Source: Roseiflexus sp. (lineage in GTDB: Bacteria > Chloroflexota > Chloroflexia > Chloroflexales > Roseiflexaceae). Taken from it: a DNA stretch of 64,000 bases. The notes beneath the pieces are model-generated. The model was not told the origin of the DNA and searched no databases. It saw only the letters and a program-made list of their open reading frames with translations. The stretch spans positions 1-64,000 of the forward strand of contig JAGHYV010000003.1 of NCBI GenBank assembly GCA_017743475.1, in the 5' to 3' direction. The position numbers and the translations under genes are program-made. Of the stretch, positions 20,600 to 29,995 are shown piece by piece. Every line of letters starts with the position of its first letter. The first letter of the stretch is position 1.

Positions 20600-21697
20600 T
20601 CAGGCGATACTTTCTAAAACGTCGATCATTGCCGCCACTGCGCGTTCGCTGGCACCGCTGCGGATCGGCGCTGGCGCTGCACGCAGCCGGGCAAGTGCCT
20701 CTGGTTGCAGCCAATGGCGCGCCCCTGCAAGGATCGACTCACAAGTGTTGCCGATTAGTACATGCCTGCCAGCATCAACCAGATATCGCCACTCAGTCTC
20801 ATTCCGAAGAATAAGCGCTGGCGTTCCCAGTGCGCCAGCTTCCTCTTGCAACCCGCCAGAGTCGGTCAACAGCGCACGCGCCTGTTCGACCAGCCTGAGG
20901 GTGTCGAGGTACCCCAGCGGCTCGCTCACACGAATACTGCGCGGCATCTCAATGCCACAGGTTCGCATCGCGGCGGCAGTACGCGGATGCAGCAGAAAGA
21001 CGATGGTGTGCTCTTCCGCCAGTTCTCCAAGCGCACGGATCATGCCTGGCAGTACGTTGGGGGTGGTATTCTCGCTGCGGTGCAGTGTCAGTACCAGGTA
21101 GTTGCCAGGGGTCACCTCCAGACGTTGCAGGATGGTTGAGCGACGGGCATGCTGCCGGTTGCGTTCGACCGCATCGATAACGCTCGAACCGACCGTCCGG
21201 ATCCGCGCCGGTGGCAACCCTTCCGCCAGCAGGTTGCGTTCAGCCGTTTCATCAGCAGCCAGCAACAACGTCGAGATGTGATCGAGAATGATGCGGTTGA
21301 GTTCTTCGGGCATCTGACGGTTGAAGGATCGCCCGCCTGCCTCCAGGTGCGCGACCGGAATGTTGAGTTTGGCGGCGCAAAGTCCGCCAGCCATTGCAGT
21401 GTTAGTGTCACCCTGCACCAGCACCATATCGGGTCTGGTTGCAAGCAGGATCGGCTCCAACCGCGAGAGCATGCGCGCGGTTTGTTCACCGTGCGATGCC
21501 GAACCGACTGCCAGAGTGTAATCAGGCGCTGGCAGACCCAACTCCTCGAAAAATACTGCGTCCATCTCGAAGGAATAGTGCTGCCCGGAGTGCACCAGGA
21601 TGTGGCGAAATCGTTCACTCAGCAGCGGGATGAGCGGCGAAAGTTTGATGATTTCCGGGCGCGTTCCCAGCACCGTAACCACAGTTCTCATTTTCAT
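20600..21697 (-). CDS. wecB: UDP-N-acetylglucosamine 2-epimerase (non-hydrolysing)
   Basis: VVTVLGTRPEIIKLSPLIPLL, HSGQHYSFEMDAVFFEELGLP, VQGDTNTAMAGGLCAAKLNIPVAHLEAGGRSFNRQMPEELNR. Confidence 0.93.
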   Translation of the reverse strand: MKMRTVVTVLGTRPEIIKLSPLIPLLSERFRHILVHSGQHYSFEMDAVFFEELGLPAPDYTLAVGSASHGEQTARMLSRLEPILLATRPDMVLVQGDTNTAMAGGLCAAKLNIPVAHLEAGGRSFNRQMPEELNRIILDHISTLLLAADETAERNLLAEGLPPARIRTVGSSVIDAVERNRQHARRSTILQRLEVTPGNYLVLTLHRSENTTPNVLPGMIRALGELAEEHTIVFLLHPRTAAAMRTCGIEMPRSIRVSEPLGYLDTLRLVEQARALLTDSGGLQEEAGALGTPALILRNETEWRYLVDAGRHVLIGNTCESILAGARHWLQPEALARLRAAPAPIRSGASERAVAAMIDVLESIA

Positions 21698-22446
21698 TTC
21701 ACCCTACCGGTTGTGACCGGTGCAGCATAGAATAAACCTGCCAGCCGTCGCCACAGGATGTGCGCCTGAAAACGCAGATGCGATTTTGTGATACGCCAGA
21801 TTTTCGCTTTCGACTGACCGAATTTGCGCACGTGCAACACCGCCGGGTATTCGACGACGCGGTACCCCGCTAGCAGTGCATTCACTAGAATTTCTGCCAT
21901 GACGACATACCCCTCGAGCGTTGGCGGAACTTGCTCGATGACGCGACGACGGTAGGCACGGTACATTGCGGTGTAGGTATGAATGTGGCGATTTACCAGC
22001 AACCGGTAGATCAGCGATGCGCCCTGGCTGAACAACAGCCGGTAGGCGGGTACGCCTTCCACGCCGCCCTGTGGGTGATACGCCGATGACGTGACAATAT
22101 CGACGTCGGGCGTCATCATGTCGAGCATGGCGGGAATGGTGGTGAAAGGATATGTGCCGTCACTGTCGGTCACTACAATGACTTCACCGTGCGCGTGGGC
22201 GAAACCGGTGCGCAACGCAGCACCAAGGCCGCGATTGCGCTCGTGTCGTACAATCTGCACGTGCTCCCAATCGGCGAAGGCTGCCTTCAGTCGCTCATAG
22301 GTGTCATCAGTGCTGCCATCGTCGACCAGCACTAACTCGAACGAGCCGCGCCGCGCCAGTTCCGGGCGTATCTCATTTAGTTGCGCGTGCATCTGATCGA
22401 TGCTGTCCGACTCGTTGAAGCATGGAATGACCAGTGAAAGATCCAT
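21694..22446 (-). CDS. glycosyltransferase family 2
   Basis: LSLVIPCFNESDSIDQM, LVLVDDGSTDDTYERL, VVTDSDGTYPF. Confidence 0.93.
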   Translation of the reverse strand: MDLSLVIPCFNESDSIDQMHAQLNEIRPELARRGSFELVLVDDGSTDDTYERLKAAFADWEHVQIVRHERNRGLGAALRTGFAHAHGEVIVVTDSDGTYPFTTIPAMLDMMTPDVDIVTSSAYHPQGGVEGVPAYRLLFSQGASLIYRLLVNRHIHTYTAMYRAYRRRVIEQVPPTLEGYVVMAEILVNALLAGYRVVEYPAVLHVRKFGQSKAKIWRITKSHLRFQAHILWRRLAGLFYAAPVTTGRVK

Positions 22447-22595
22447 TCCGGCGCCTTTCTCTATGATCTGTCTGCCAGAGGGAAACGGTTAGCGCCATCT
22501 TTTCTGGCGCTCATGGGATGTGTTGACATATGCATTATGAAAAGCGCTGATGACGAGTTGATGAATGGAATGTCCGGTGAGCTGTGACAATCCCG

Positions 22596-23579
22596 TTACG
22601 TTGCGAGGTCGAGATATTCGATCTGAATCCCGTAGTAGCGCATTAGGAAGATGCGCAGCGCTTGATGGATCGGGTCGCGGCTGCGCGGAGTGCGTCGGCT
22701 GATCAAATCGAGCGGGTAGATCGCTGTTCCGTCAGGCAGTGTCCACTCCGTTCGTGTCACCAGGGCAATAACCCGATCTGCGCGCTGATCGGCGAGGACA
22801 GGCGGATCGGCAGTGGATGGGATGCAGACGATCAAATATCGTGTGCCGCGGTAGCGAAACAGCACCTGTCCATCGCACTGCTCGACACGACGGAGGCGCA
22901 GTTCGCGGCGCAACCCAAGTTCAACAAAGTGGTCGAGGATCTGGCGCGCGGCAGCATCGCGGCGCTGTGGCGACATGGTGCGTTTCAGGCGGTCAATCGT
23001 TGTGAGGGTGCGCGCCGGGAACCCTTCCAGCACGTCGCCGGATGCAACATCCTGCGTGATCACCGATCGCGAATTGACAAAAACGTGATCGCCGATGGTT
23101 ACGCCAGGATGAATAAACACACCAGCTGCGCACCACACATGGTTGCCGATCGTCACAGGGCCGAACCGGACCCAGTATCCTTCGGTGTAAGGAAAGAAGG
23201 AACCGTGGGTGTAGACCATGCAGCGTGCGCCGAGTGCGGAGTAGTCGCCAATCTGGACGCGCTCATCACAGTTGATCAGCGTTTGTGGGCCAATATACGC
23301 ATGATCGCCGATGATCAGATCTGCTGCGCCGTATGCCAGGACGAAACTGCTCACAATCGAGTAGCGTCCGATGATGACGTCACCATGGCAACTAATGAAT
23401 GTTAGCGCGCGGATTTCGCTTTCGTCACCGATAGCAATGTGATGCGCGGCGATTCCGGCAAACCAGCCGATACGCACATTTCGACCAATGCGGGCGCCAA
23501 GCAGGATGCGCATCAACCAGGGTTTGAACAGCGGTGGCGCAAGTAGGATCAGGGCAACAACCAGCATGGACATAGGCAA
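22596..23579 (-). CDS. left-handed beta-helix (hexapeptide) acyltransferase
   Basis: hexapeptide repeats IGNHVWCAAGVFIHPGVTIGDHVFVNSRSVIT. Confidence 0.88.
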   Translation of the reverse strand: MPMSMLVVALILLAPPLFKPWLMRILLGARIGRNVRIGWFAGIAAHHIAIGDESEIRALTFISCHGDVIIGRYSIVSSFVLAYGAADLIIGDHAYIGPQTLINCDERVQIGDYSALGARCMVYTHGSFFPYTEGYWVRFGPVTIGNHVWCAAGVFIHPGVTIGDHVFVNSRSVITQDVASGDVLEGFPARTLTTIDRLKRTMSPQRRDAAARQILDHFVELGLRRELRLRRVEQCDGQVLFRYRGTRYLIVCIPSTADPPVLADQRADRVIALVTRTEWTLPDGTAIYPLDLISRRTPRSRDPIHQALRIFLMRYYGIQIEYLDLAT

Positions 23580-23615
23580 ACCTGAGCAATCAGACGAAGG
23601 CGCCGATTTGTGCGA

Positions 23616-25127
23616 TTACGAACCGATATCGAAGGCAGTCTCACAGATGTTGGCGAAATCGACGCTCGCTGCAAGCAGGCGCTGATACCGATCCCGCCAG
23701 TGATCGGCAATCGCAGCTGGCGTCGCTATCCAGAAATCTCCGCGTGCGACCAGGTATTCCCACAGATGCCGAACAGTCGCCGACCATCCCGGAAAGAGAG
23801 CTTCATCAAACACATAGTCGTGGACGTTGACCAGCAACAACCCGCCCTGCGCAGCGGTCTGATCAGCAAGGGCGCGCAACACTTCATTGGGCGAACCCGG
23901 ATTTGCCGTGCGCTTTAGAAAGAGTTGACTGTCCATCCAGCACGTCGGCAATTGCAGCGTGCGTAGTTCGCGCCGTTCGACTTGCAGCAGCGGGAAGTAG
24001 GGCCAGCACGATCCACGCCGCCAGCCGATATACCGGTCATGGGTCAGCGATGCGTCATATGCGAACCCGAGTTGCTCGTGGATCGCCAAGGTCACTTCAG
24101 GATTGGCGGGGTCCAGATGCCAGTAATGATGTCGGTTGCCTACGACTGGGACGCCAGCGACTTCTTCCAGCAGGCGTTTTTCGCGTGCAAACTGTTCAAT
24201 ACTGGCGTGTGCGTGGTAACTGCTGTGCAACCCGATTTCACAGCCAGCTTCGATCAGGGTGCGAAACAGTTGACGGAAGTGTGGCGCGCGGATGTCATAG
24301 AACGAATCAGGGGTTCCCAGCACATATTCGTGCAATGATCCCCGACGAGCCACAAAGTAGAATACCGATGGTGTGTTGAAGGTGCGTTCCAGCGACAGCC
24401 ATGAGTCGAACTGCCAGTGATGGCGTTTGCCGGTCAGCACATCTAGCGCTGCTGGCAGTCCGCGTACTCCCTGGCGCATCACCACTCGCAGCGGTTCCAG
24501 CCAACGCACAACTTCCGGGTAGTCCACATCGTGGCTCAGGGCAGCTGCGGCGCGCTTTCCGTGAGGCCAGCGTGGTTCGCCGGGAGGAATGCCGGCTTCA
24601 CCGATCAGTTGCTCAAAACGGGCGCCGATCCCTGATGCCAGGCCTTTCCGTAGAGTCTGATCTTCCAGATATGGCGTTCCAGTGAGATCGACATGTCCAT
24701 GGCGATTCTTCGGGAAATGCGTCTCTTCCTGACCGGTGAGCAACCAGAAGACATCGAACACAATATCGCGGTGGATGATCAAACGTCCTGCTTCGTTCGT
24801 GATCAATCGATCATTCTCGTGCTCACTGGCGTACACCGGGTAAACGAACCCATCCACCGACCTAGTGCCTGCAAGGCGTAGGAGTGTCCGGCGTTCCCAG
24901 TGGTGCGGCATTGCCCGAATGACGATTCGCGCGTGCGGTGCGCGCTGAGGATTAGGAGTATACGCAATATCACACGGTTTATTGCAAGCGCATGTGCGCC
25001 ACGAATATCCCATGCCGGTCAACAGATAGCGCCAGGTCCACACGATCTCCGGAGCGAAGGAATCGTCGAGCAACGGATCGATTGCGATGGTGAGCAGTTG
25101 CATACAGTTTTCTATGTCGAGGTGCAC
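23616..25127 (-). CDS. polysaccharide deacetylase-type protein with N-terminal accessory domain
   Basis: ALSHDVDYPEVVRW, EIGLHSSYHAH, NRHHYWHLDP. Confidence 0.8.
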   Translation of the reverse strand: MHLDIENCMQLLTIAIDPLLDDSFAPEIVWTWRYLLTGMGYSWRTCACNKPCDIAYTPNPQRAPHARIVIRAMPHHWERRTLLRLAGTRSVDGFVYPVYASEHENDRLITNEAGRLIIHRDIVFDVFWLLTGQEETHFPKNRHGHVDLTGTPYLEDQTLRKGLASGIGARFEQLIGEAGIPPGEPRWPHGKRAAAALSHDVDYPEVVRWLEPLRVVMRQGVRGLPAALDVLTGKRHHWQFDSWLSLERTFNTPSVFYFVARRGSLHEYVLGTPDSFYDIRAPHFRQLFRTLIEAGCEIGLHSSYHAHASIEQFAREKRLLEEVAGVPVVGNRHHYWHLDPANPEVTLAIHEQLGFAYDASLTHDRYIGWRRGSCWPYFPLLQVERRELRTLQLPTCWMDSQLFLKRTANPGSPNEVLRALADQTAAQGGLLLVNVHDYVFDEALFPGWSATVRHLWEYLVARGDFWIATPAAIADHWRDRYQRLLAASVDFANICETAFDIGS

Positions 25128-25135
25128 TGATCACA

Positions 25136-26479
25136 TTAGGCGCGACGCATCTTCTTGAAGCGCGCACTGAACTGATCACCCCCAGCAATTGTGATCTTGA
25201 CCGGCACTTTGAACGGTTCCAGGCGCTCGCGGCACCAGGAACGCACCCGTTTCTTGAGCGAATCAAGGTCTTCGGGTTCAATAAGGTTCACCCGTACAGC
25301 AACCATCTGCCCCGTGATCGGGTTCTTCTCACCGTACACTGTTACATCCCGTACATTCGGCATCTGCATGATCACGCTTTCGACCTCTGCCGGATAGACC
25401 TTCTGTCCTCCGACATTGATGATCTCGGTGCGGCGTCCTAGGATGCGGATGTATTCGCCATCGACTTCGACCATGTCCTGGGTGTTCATCCAGCCCTCCT
25501 CGTCAAACGGACTGGGCGCATTCAAGTATCCAAGCATCGCGGATTTTGCGCGCACGAAGAGGACTCCATCCACCACCTTCGTCTCGAACCCTTCGCCGCC
25601 GACCTTGACCCACAGCGAGCCGTCATCGCGCGACTTCGAGCGGAGGATGCCGAGTTCGGAGAGTCCATAGGTCTGCTGGAGGCGCACACCGGGGAACGCT
25701 TTGCGCACGCGCAAGAGCGTCGTTTCGGGCATCACTTCGGTGCCGTAGGTGATCAACTTCAGCGATGAGAGATCGTAGCGCCGATACGCCTCTGACATCA
25801 GCATCAGGTTGAGAAATGTCGGCGAGGTCGGCAGCAGTTCTACGCGATACTGCTCGATAGCAGCGCAGACCTCATCCGGGTCACGGCTGCGCACTGAGAC
25901 TGCGGTTCCGCCGTTCGACAGGGTGTAAAAGAGGGTATTGATACCGCCGATGTGGTCGAGCAGCAGGAAGGTCAGCGTCACTTGGCGATGGCGCGGCGTT
26001 TTGAACTTCTCCAGCAGCGGCACGAAATCGTGCAATGCCGCCTTGCTCTTGCCGGTCGAACCGGATGAGAAGAGAACGAGACCGGGATGCCCACGCGCGA
26101 TGAGGGTGCGGGTCAATTCATGGGTGACCGGAATGCTGCGACGCTCGATCTGCCAGCTATCATCGGCATCGAAACTGACGACCGTCTGCACTTCGGCGAT
26201 CGACAGAAACTCTTCGCGGTGCACTGCAACCGACGCTGTTAGGGGAACAACAATGGCGTTACGCTCAATTAGCGCCAGCAGGAGTGAGATCGCGCCAGGT
26301 GAATAATCGCCTTCGATGCTCACGACCTGCCCCTCGGCGATACCCGCGTCATCGAGCGCTTTGCACCAGTGCGCAATCCGGTCGATCAACTCGCCATAGG
26401 AAACCGACGTTCCCTGCCAGACGACTGCAGTGGTATCACGCGCCTGCGCCATCCGTTCTATCAGCCATTCGATAGCCAC
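25136..26479 (-). CDS. acyl-CoA synthetase/AMP-dependent ligase
   Basis: LVLFSSGSTGKSKAALHD, LQQTYGLSELGILRSKS, ILGRRTEIINVGGQKVYPAEVE. Confidence 0.93.
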   Translation of the reverse strand: MAIEWLIERMAQARDTTAVVWQGTSVSYGELIDRIAHWCKALDDAGIAEGQVVSIEGDYSPGAISLLLALIERNAIVVPLTASVAVHREEFLSIAEVQTVVSFDADDSWQIERRSIPVTHELTRTLIARGHPGLVLFSSGSTGKSKAALHDFVPLLEKFKTPRHRQVTLTFLLLDHIGGINTLFYTLSNGGTAVSVRSRDPDEVCAAIEQYRVELLPTSPTFLNLMLMSEAYRRYDLSSLKLITYGTEVMPETTLLRVRKAFPGVRLQQTYGLSELGILRSKSRDDGSLWVKVGGEGFETKVVDGVLFVRAKSAMLGYLNAPSPFDEEGWMNTQDMVEVDGEYIRILGRRTEIINVGGQKVYPAEVESVIMQMPNVRDVTVYGEKNPITGQMVAVRVNLIEPEDLDSLKKRVRSWCRERLEPFKVPVKITIAGGDQFSARFKKMRRA

Positions 26480-26508
26480 GTTCGCCTCCTTGGAAGAAAT
26501 GCGGCGGT

Positions 26509-27216
26509 TCAGGAAACGCCGCCGAGGTAGATCACCTGACCCGTAACATAGTCGCTTTCGGGACGCACAAAGAAGTCGATGACATTCGCCACATCTTCAA
26601 AGCGACCTAACCGTCGGATCGCCAGGCTATCAATAATCTTCTGGATCTTCTCCGCTGGCACGCCACGAATGAGGTCGGTCTCGATTGGCGTCGGACCGAC
26701 AGCATTGACGGTAATGCCGAGAGGTCCGAATTCGCGCGCCAGGATGCGGGTCAACATTTCGACGGCGCTCTTGGAAGCAGCGTACAGCGCCTCTCCTTCC
26801 AGACGCAAGGGAACGGCGACTGTGCTCAGGTTGACGATCCGACCGAAGCGCCGCCGCTGCATTAATCGCGCCGCTTCACGACACACGAGGAAGACACCAC
26901 GTACATTCGTGTTGAAGATTCGATCCACTGAGGCAAGTGGCGTGAGAAGAGAATGGTTCATTGCCGCGACGCCAGCATTGTTGATCACAATATCGAGCCG
27001 CCCATGACGCCGCCCGATAGCGGTCATCATCGCTTTGACCTGCGCCTCGTCGGCGACATCCGCCAGATGATGGGTGTACCCTTCCAGCGACCAGTCGGGC
27101 GGTTCTCGACTGCATCCTTCGACCAGCGCGCCGTTGCGAACGAATCGTTCCGCCAGGAAGCGCCCAATGCCCTTCCGCGCGCCGGTGATCAGCACCACCT
27201 GTTGTTCGGTTGTCAT
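26509..27216 (-). CDS. SDR-family oxidoreductase (FabG-like)
   Basis: VLITGARKGIGRFLAERF, NNAGVAAMN, YAASKSAVEMLTRILAREFGPLGITVNAVGP. Confidence 0.93.
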   Translation of the reverse strand: MTTEQQVVLITGARKGIGRFLAERFVRNGALVEGCSREPPDWSLEGYTHHLADVADEAQVKAMMTAIGRRHGRLDIVINNAGVAAMNHSLLTPLASVDRIFNTNVRGVFLVCREAARLMQRRRFGRIVNLSTVAVPLRLEGEALYAASKSAVEMLTRILAREFGPLGITVNAVGPTPIETDLIRGVPAEKIQKIIDSLAIRRLGRFEDVANVIDFFVRPESDYVTGQVIYLGGVS

Positions 27217-27227
27217 CGCTCTCTTTC

Positions 27228-27578
27228 TCAGGCATTGCGCTGTTCATCGATCAGCGTGCAGATATAGGTCGCCAGCGAACCAACGGTGAGGAAGGGGCTA
27301 TGCTTCTGCGACATTGCGCGTTCATTCGCCAGGGTAAGCGCACTGTCGAACATTTCTTCGATCTTCTGCTCCAGATCGACGATGAGCGTCACCAGACCAA
27401 GGGAGTCCAGCGCAGCGCGACGCCCGATAAGGCAGGTGTCCTCACTCAGGTCGCCATTGGCGTCGATGCCGTTCTGCTCGTACAGGTCGCGCAAACTCGA
27501 GATGATCAACGCAACGATGGTATCGCGGTTCGCGGCGGGTAGGGTCGTCATCGGCATTCCTCCTGCCTCAATCTGCAA
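27228..27578 (-). CDS. acyl carrier protein
   Basis: LIGRRAALDSLGLVTLIVDLEQKIEEMF: DSLG phosphopantetheine site. Confidence 0.88.
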   Translation of the reverse strand: MQIEAGGMPMTTLPAANRDTIVALIISSLRDLYEQNGIDANGDLSEDTCLIGRRAALDSLGLVTLIVDLEQKIEEMFDSALTLANERAMSQKHSPFLTVGSLATYICTLIDEQRNA

Positions 27579-27764
27579 GGTATGCGTCTGAATGTCCGGG
27601 CGAAGCGCGAGTCGATTCGGTTCGTTGCGCAGGCGCCTCGCTAACGGATCTGCTCAGATGCTCGCGCATATGGTAGCAGAACGTTGTGACATGCGAGTAA
27701 ACTGCTCAGGGCAGGAGGTGACATTTTTGCAAGTTTCCGTGTGTGTTGCAAATGACATTGATCT

Positions 27765-28862
27765 TCACGGTCTGGTGATGAGCGGCAGGAAGAGACGTAC
27801 CGGCGTGAACGTCGATCCGCTGCTGGTTGTAGCGGTTGGTGAAGCAGTGCGTGTTGGGGTGGATGGTGGTGGAGATGGAAGAGGATTGCTGCCAGGTGAG
27901 GAAGTAGCAGTCGCTGATGCAGGAGGCGATGTCGCAGTCGCGGAAGGGGCGCTGGCGCTCGATGTGGGAGTGAATGTGCGCGTTGGCGTTGGCGTCGCAA
28001 GAGGCGATCCGCCAAACGGTGTGTCGGTCGCATACATCGGACCGGCGGGCGAGCCACCGAAGCGACGCTCGCCAGGACTGCCGCCCGCCGCATCGATGAT
28101 GATTGTGCCGCTCCCTTCATCGAACCGATACAGCGCCACCGTCGAACCATCCACTGCGTGTGGCGCCGCAGGACGGGCGAAGGCGCCAGTGTAGCGCACC
28201 ACATTCGAGATGCGAATGTCGTCGAGCAGACCGCTGTACGACGGGTAGTCCGGTCCAGCGTCGTGCTTCTCCGCGCCGAAGACCAGAAAGGGGTCGCTGT
28301 TCGGGTAGGCGGTACTGCGTCCGTTGCGATAACTGATGTCGCCGGTCGGACCGGCGCCGCTGGCGTCGAGTTGCCCATCGACGAAGATCTGCATCTGCCC
28401 GTTGCTGGCGTCGCGCGTGACGGCGATGTGCCGCCATTGTCCGTTCGCCACATTCGTGCTGCCGTAGATCGTGCGCCCGGACGACCCCTGCGCGACGCCG
28501 AAGCAGATGCGCCCGGACGCCAGCGCAATACCGTAATCGCCGTGGTCGCCGCCGCCGTACACATCACGGTCGATGATCGTGCGCCCGGTGATCCAGCCGT
28601 CGCCGGAGGCGCCCGGCGTGCAGGTTCCGCCGCTTGCGGTCGTCTTCATCCAGAACTCGATGGTGAAATCGCCGCCGACATCGGCGGGGGTGGGAGGGTC
28701 GATCCGCACCTTGACCCGGTCGATATCGCCCGTGCCGTTGCCGTAGAACTGGAGCGCATAGCCGCCCGACGGCTGCGCCTGCGCCTGGCGCAACCAGGAG
28801 TCGGCGAGCAGCGCCAGAAGCCAGCCAGACGCAACGAAAAGAACAAGCGCAATTGAGCGCAT
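27765..28862 (-). CDS. secreted LamG/concanavalin A-like protein with Thr/Ser/Pro linker and LFLPLITRP C-terminus (paralog 1)
   Basis: signal peptide, DFTIEFWMKTT, GQWRHIAVTRDASNGQMQIFVDGQLD, TPTPTRTFTPTSS linker. Confidence 0.88.
   Translation of the reverse strand: MRSIALVLFVASGWLLALLADSWLRQAQAQPSGGYALQFYGNGTGDIDRVKVRIDPPTPADVGGDFTIEFWMKTTASGGTCTPGASGDGWITGRTIIDRDVYGGGDHGDYGIALASGRICFGVAQGSSGRTIYGSTNVANGQWRHIAVTRDASNGQMQIFVDGQLDASGAGPTGDISYRNGRSTAYPNSDPFLVFGAEKHDAGPDYPSYSGLLDDIRISNVVRYTGAFARPAAPHAVDGSTVALYRFDEGSGTIIIDAAGGSPGERRFGGSPAGPMYATDTPFGGSPLATPTPTRTFTPTSSASAPSATATSPPASATATSSPGSNPLPSPPPSTPTRTASPTATTSSGSTFTPVRLFLPLITRP
28015..28750. repeat. near-identical direct repeat, copy A (offset 914 bp to copy B)
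   Basis: nucleotide identity to 28929-29664 read directly; mismatches seen only in the first about 30 bp. Confidence 0.9.
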
Positions 28863-28873
28863 TTGATACTCCA

Positions 28874-29812
28874 TTATCGCACCACCAGTGGCAAATAGGC
28901 GCGTGGCTTAAGGTTCGGCGACAGAACAAACGGCGTATCGGTCACATACACCGGACCGGCGGGCGAGCCACCGAAGCGACGCTCGCCAGGACTGCCGCCC
29001 GCCGCATCGATGATGATTGTGCCGCTCCCTTCATCGAACCGATACAGCGCCACCGTCGAACCATCCACTGCGTGTGGCGCCGCAGGACGGGCGAAGGCGC
29101 CAGTGTAGCGCACCACATTCGAGATGCGAATGTCGTCGAGCAGACCGCTGTACGACGGGTAGTCCGGTCCAGCGTCGTGCTTCTCCGCGCCGAAGACCAG
29201 AAAGGGGTCGCTGTTCGGGTAGGCGGTACTGCGTCCGTTGCGATAACTGATGTCGCCGGTCGGACCGGCGCCGCTGGCGTCGAGTTGCCCATCGACGAAG
29301 ATCTGCATCTGCCCGTTGCTGGCGTCGCGCGTGACGGCGATGTGCCGCCATTGTCCGTTCGCCACATTCGTGCTGCCGTAGATCGTGCGCCCGGACGACC
29401 CCTGCGCGACGCCGAAGCAGATGCGCCCGGACGCCAGCGCAATACCGTAATCGCCGTGGTCGCCGCCGCCGTACACATCACGGTCGATGATCGTGCGCCC
29501 GGTGATCCAGCCGTCGCCGGAGGCGCCCGGCGTGCAGGTTCCGCCGCTTGCGGTCGTCTTCATCCAGAACTCGATGGTGAAATCGCCGCCGACATCGGCG
29601 GGGGTGGGAGGGTCGATCCGCACCTTGACCCGGTCGATATCGCCCGTGCCGTTGCCGTAGAATCGTAGCGCGTAGCCTGTGCTTGCCGGTTCTGCGCCGG
29701 GATGCATTAGTCGATCCGGTGGCGTTGCAGGTGCGACTGGCGTCAGGACGAGAAACGCGACTCCTGAGAGCGCTGCCAGGATGCGGACGAACCAGAGACG
29801 ATAGTTGCGCAT
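28874..29812 (-). CDS. secreted LamG/concanavalin A-like protein, C-terminus AYLPLVVR (paralog 2)
   Basis: same LamG domain as paralog 1; different signal peptide and C-terminus. Confidence 0.88.
   Translation of the reverse strand: MRNYRLWFVRILAALSGVAFLVLTPVAPATPPDRLMHPGAEPASTGYALRFYGNGTGDIDRVKVRIDPPTPADVGGDFTIEFWMKTTASGGTCTPGASGDGWITGRTIIDRDVYGGGDHGDYGIALASGRICFGVAQGSSGRTIYGSTNVANGQWRHIAVTRDASNGQMQIFVDGQLDASGAGPTGDISYRNGRSTAYPNSDPFLVFGAEKHDAGPDYPSYSGLLDDIRISNVVRYTGAFARPAAPHAVDGSTVALYRFDEGSGTIIIDAAGGSPGERRFGGSPAGPVYVTDTPFVLSPNLKPRAYLPLVVR
28929..29664. repeat. near-identical direct repeat, copy B
   Basis: see copy A. Confidence 0.9.
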
Positions 29813-29995
29813 CTCAATACCTTGCGTTTCAACGATGACTTCACCGCAAAAATGCACCGCTGCAATGACATACCCTTTTTGCAGTGGACTCAATGAATAC
29901 AACATACACAATAATCCCATGAACAGCATAGCCTGACCGTCTTACCATCCGATAACATCTCCGGCGCTCTGGATGAATTTTGAATCAGAGCCGTA

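Noticed and set aside
27641-29668. Long ORFs on both strands over the LamG genes (27641-28567 -, 28158-28856 +, 28853-29668 +, 28942-29481 -)
   Set aside because: Shadow ORFs of GC-rich coding DNA; Arg/Ala-rich without family motifs, while the LamG frames have signal peptides and recognisable domain motifs.
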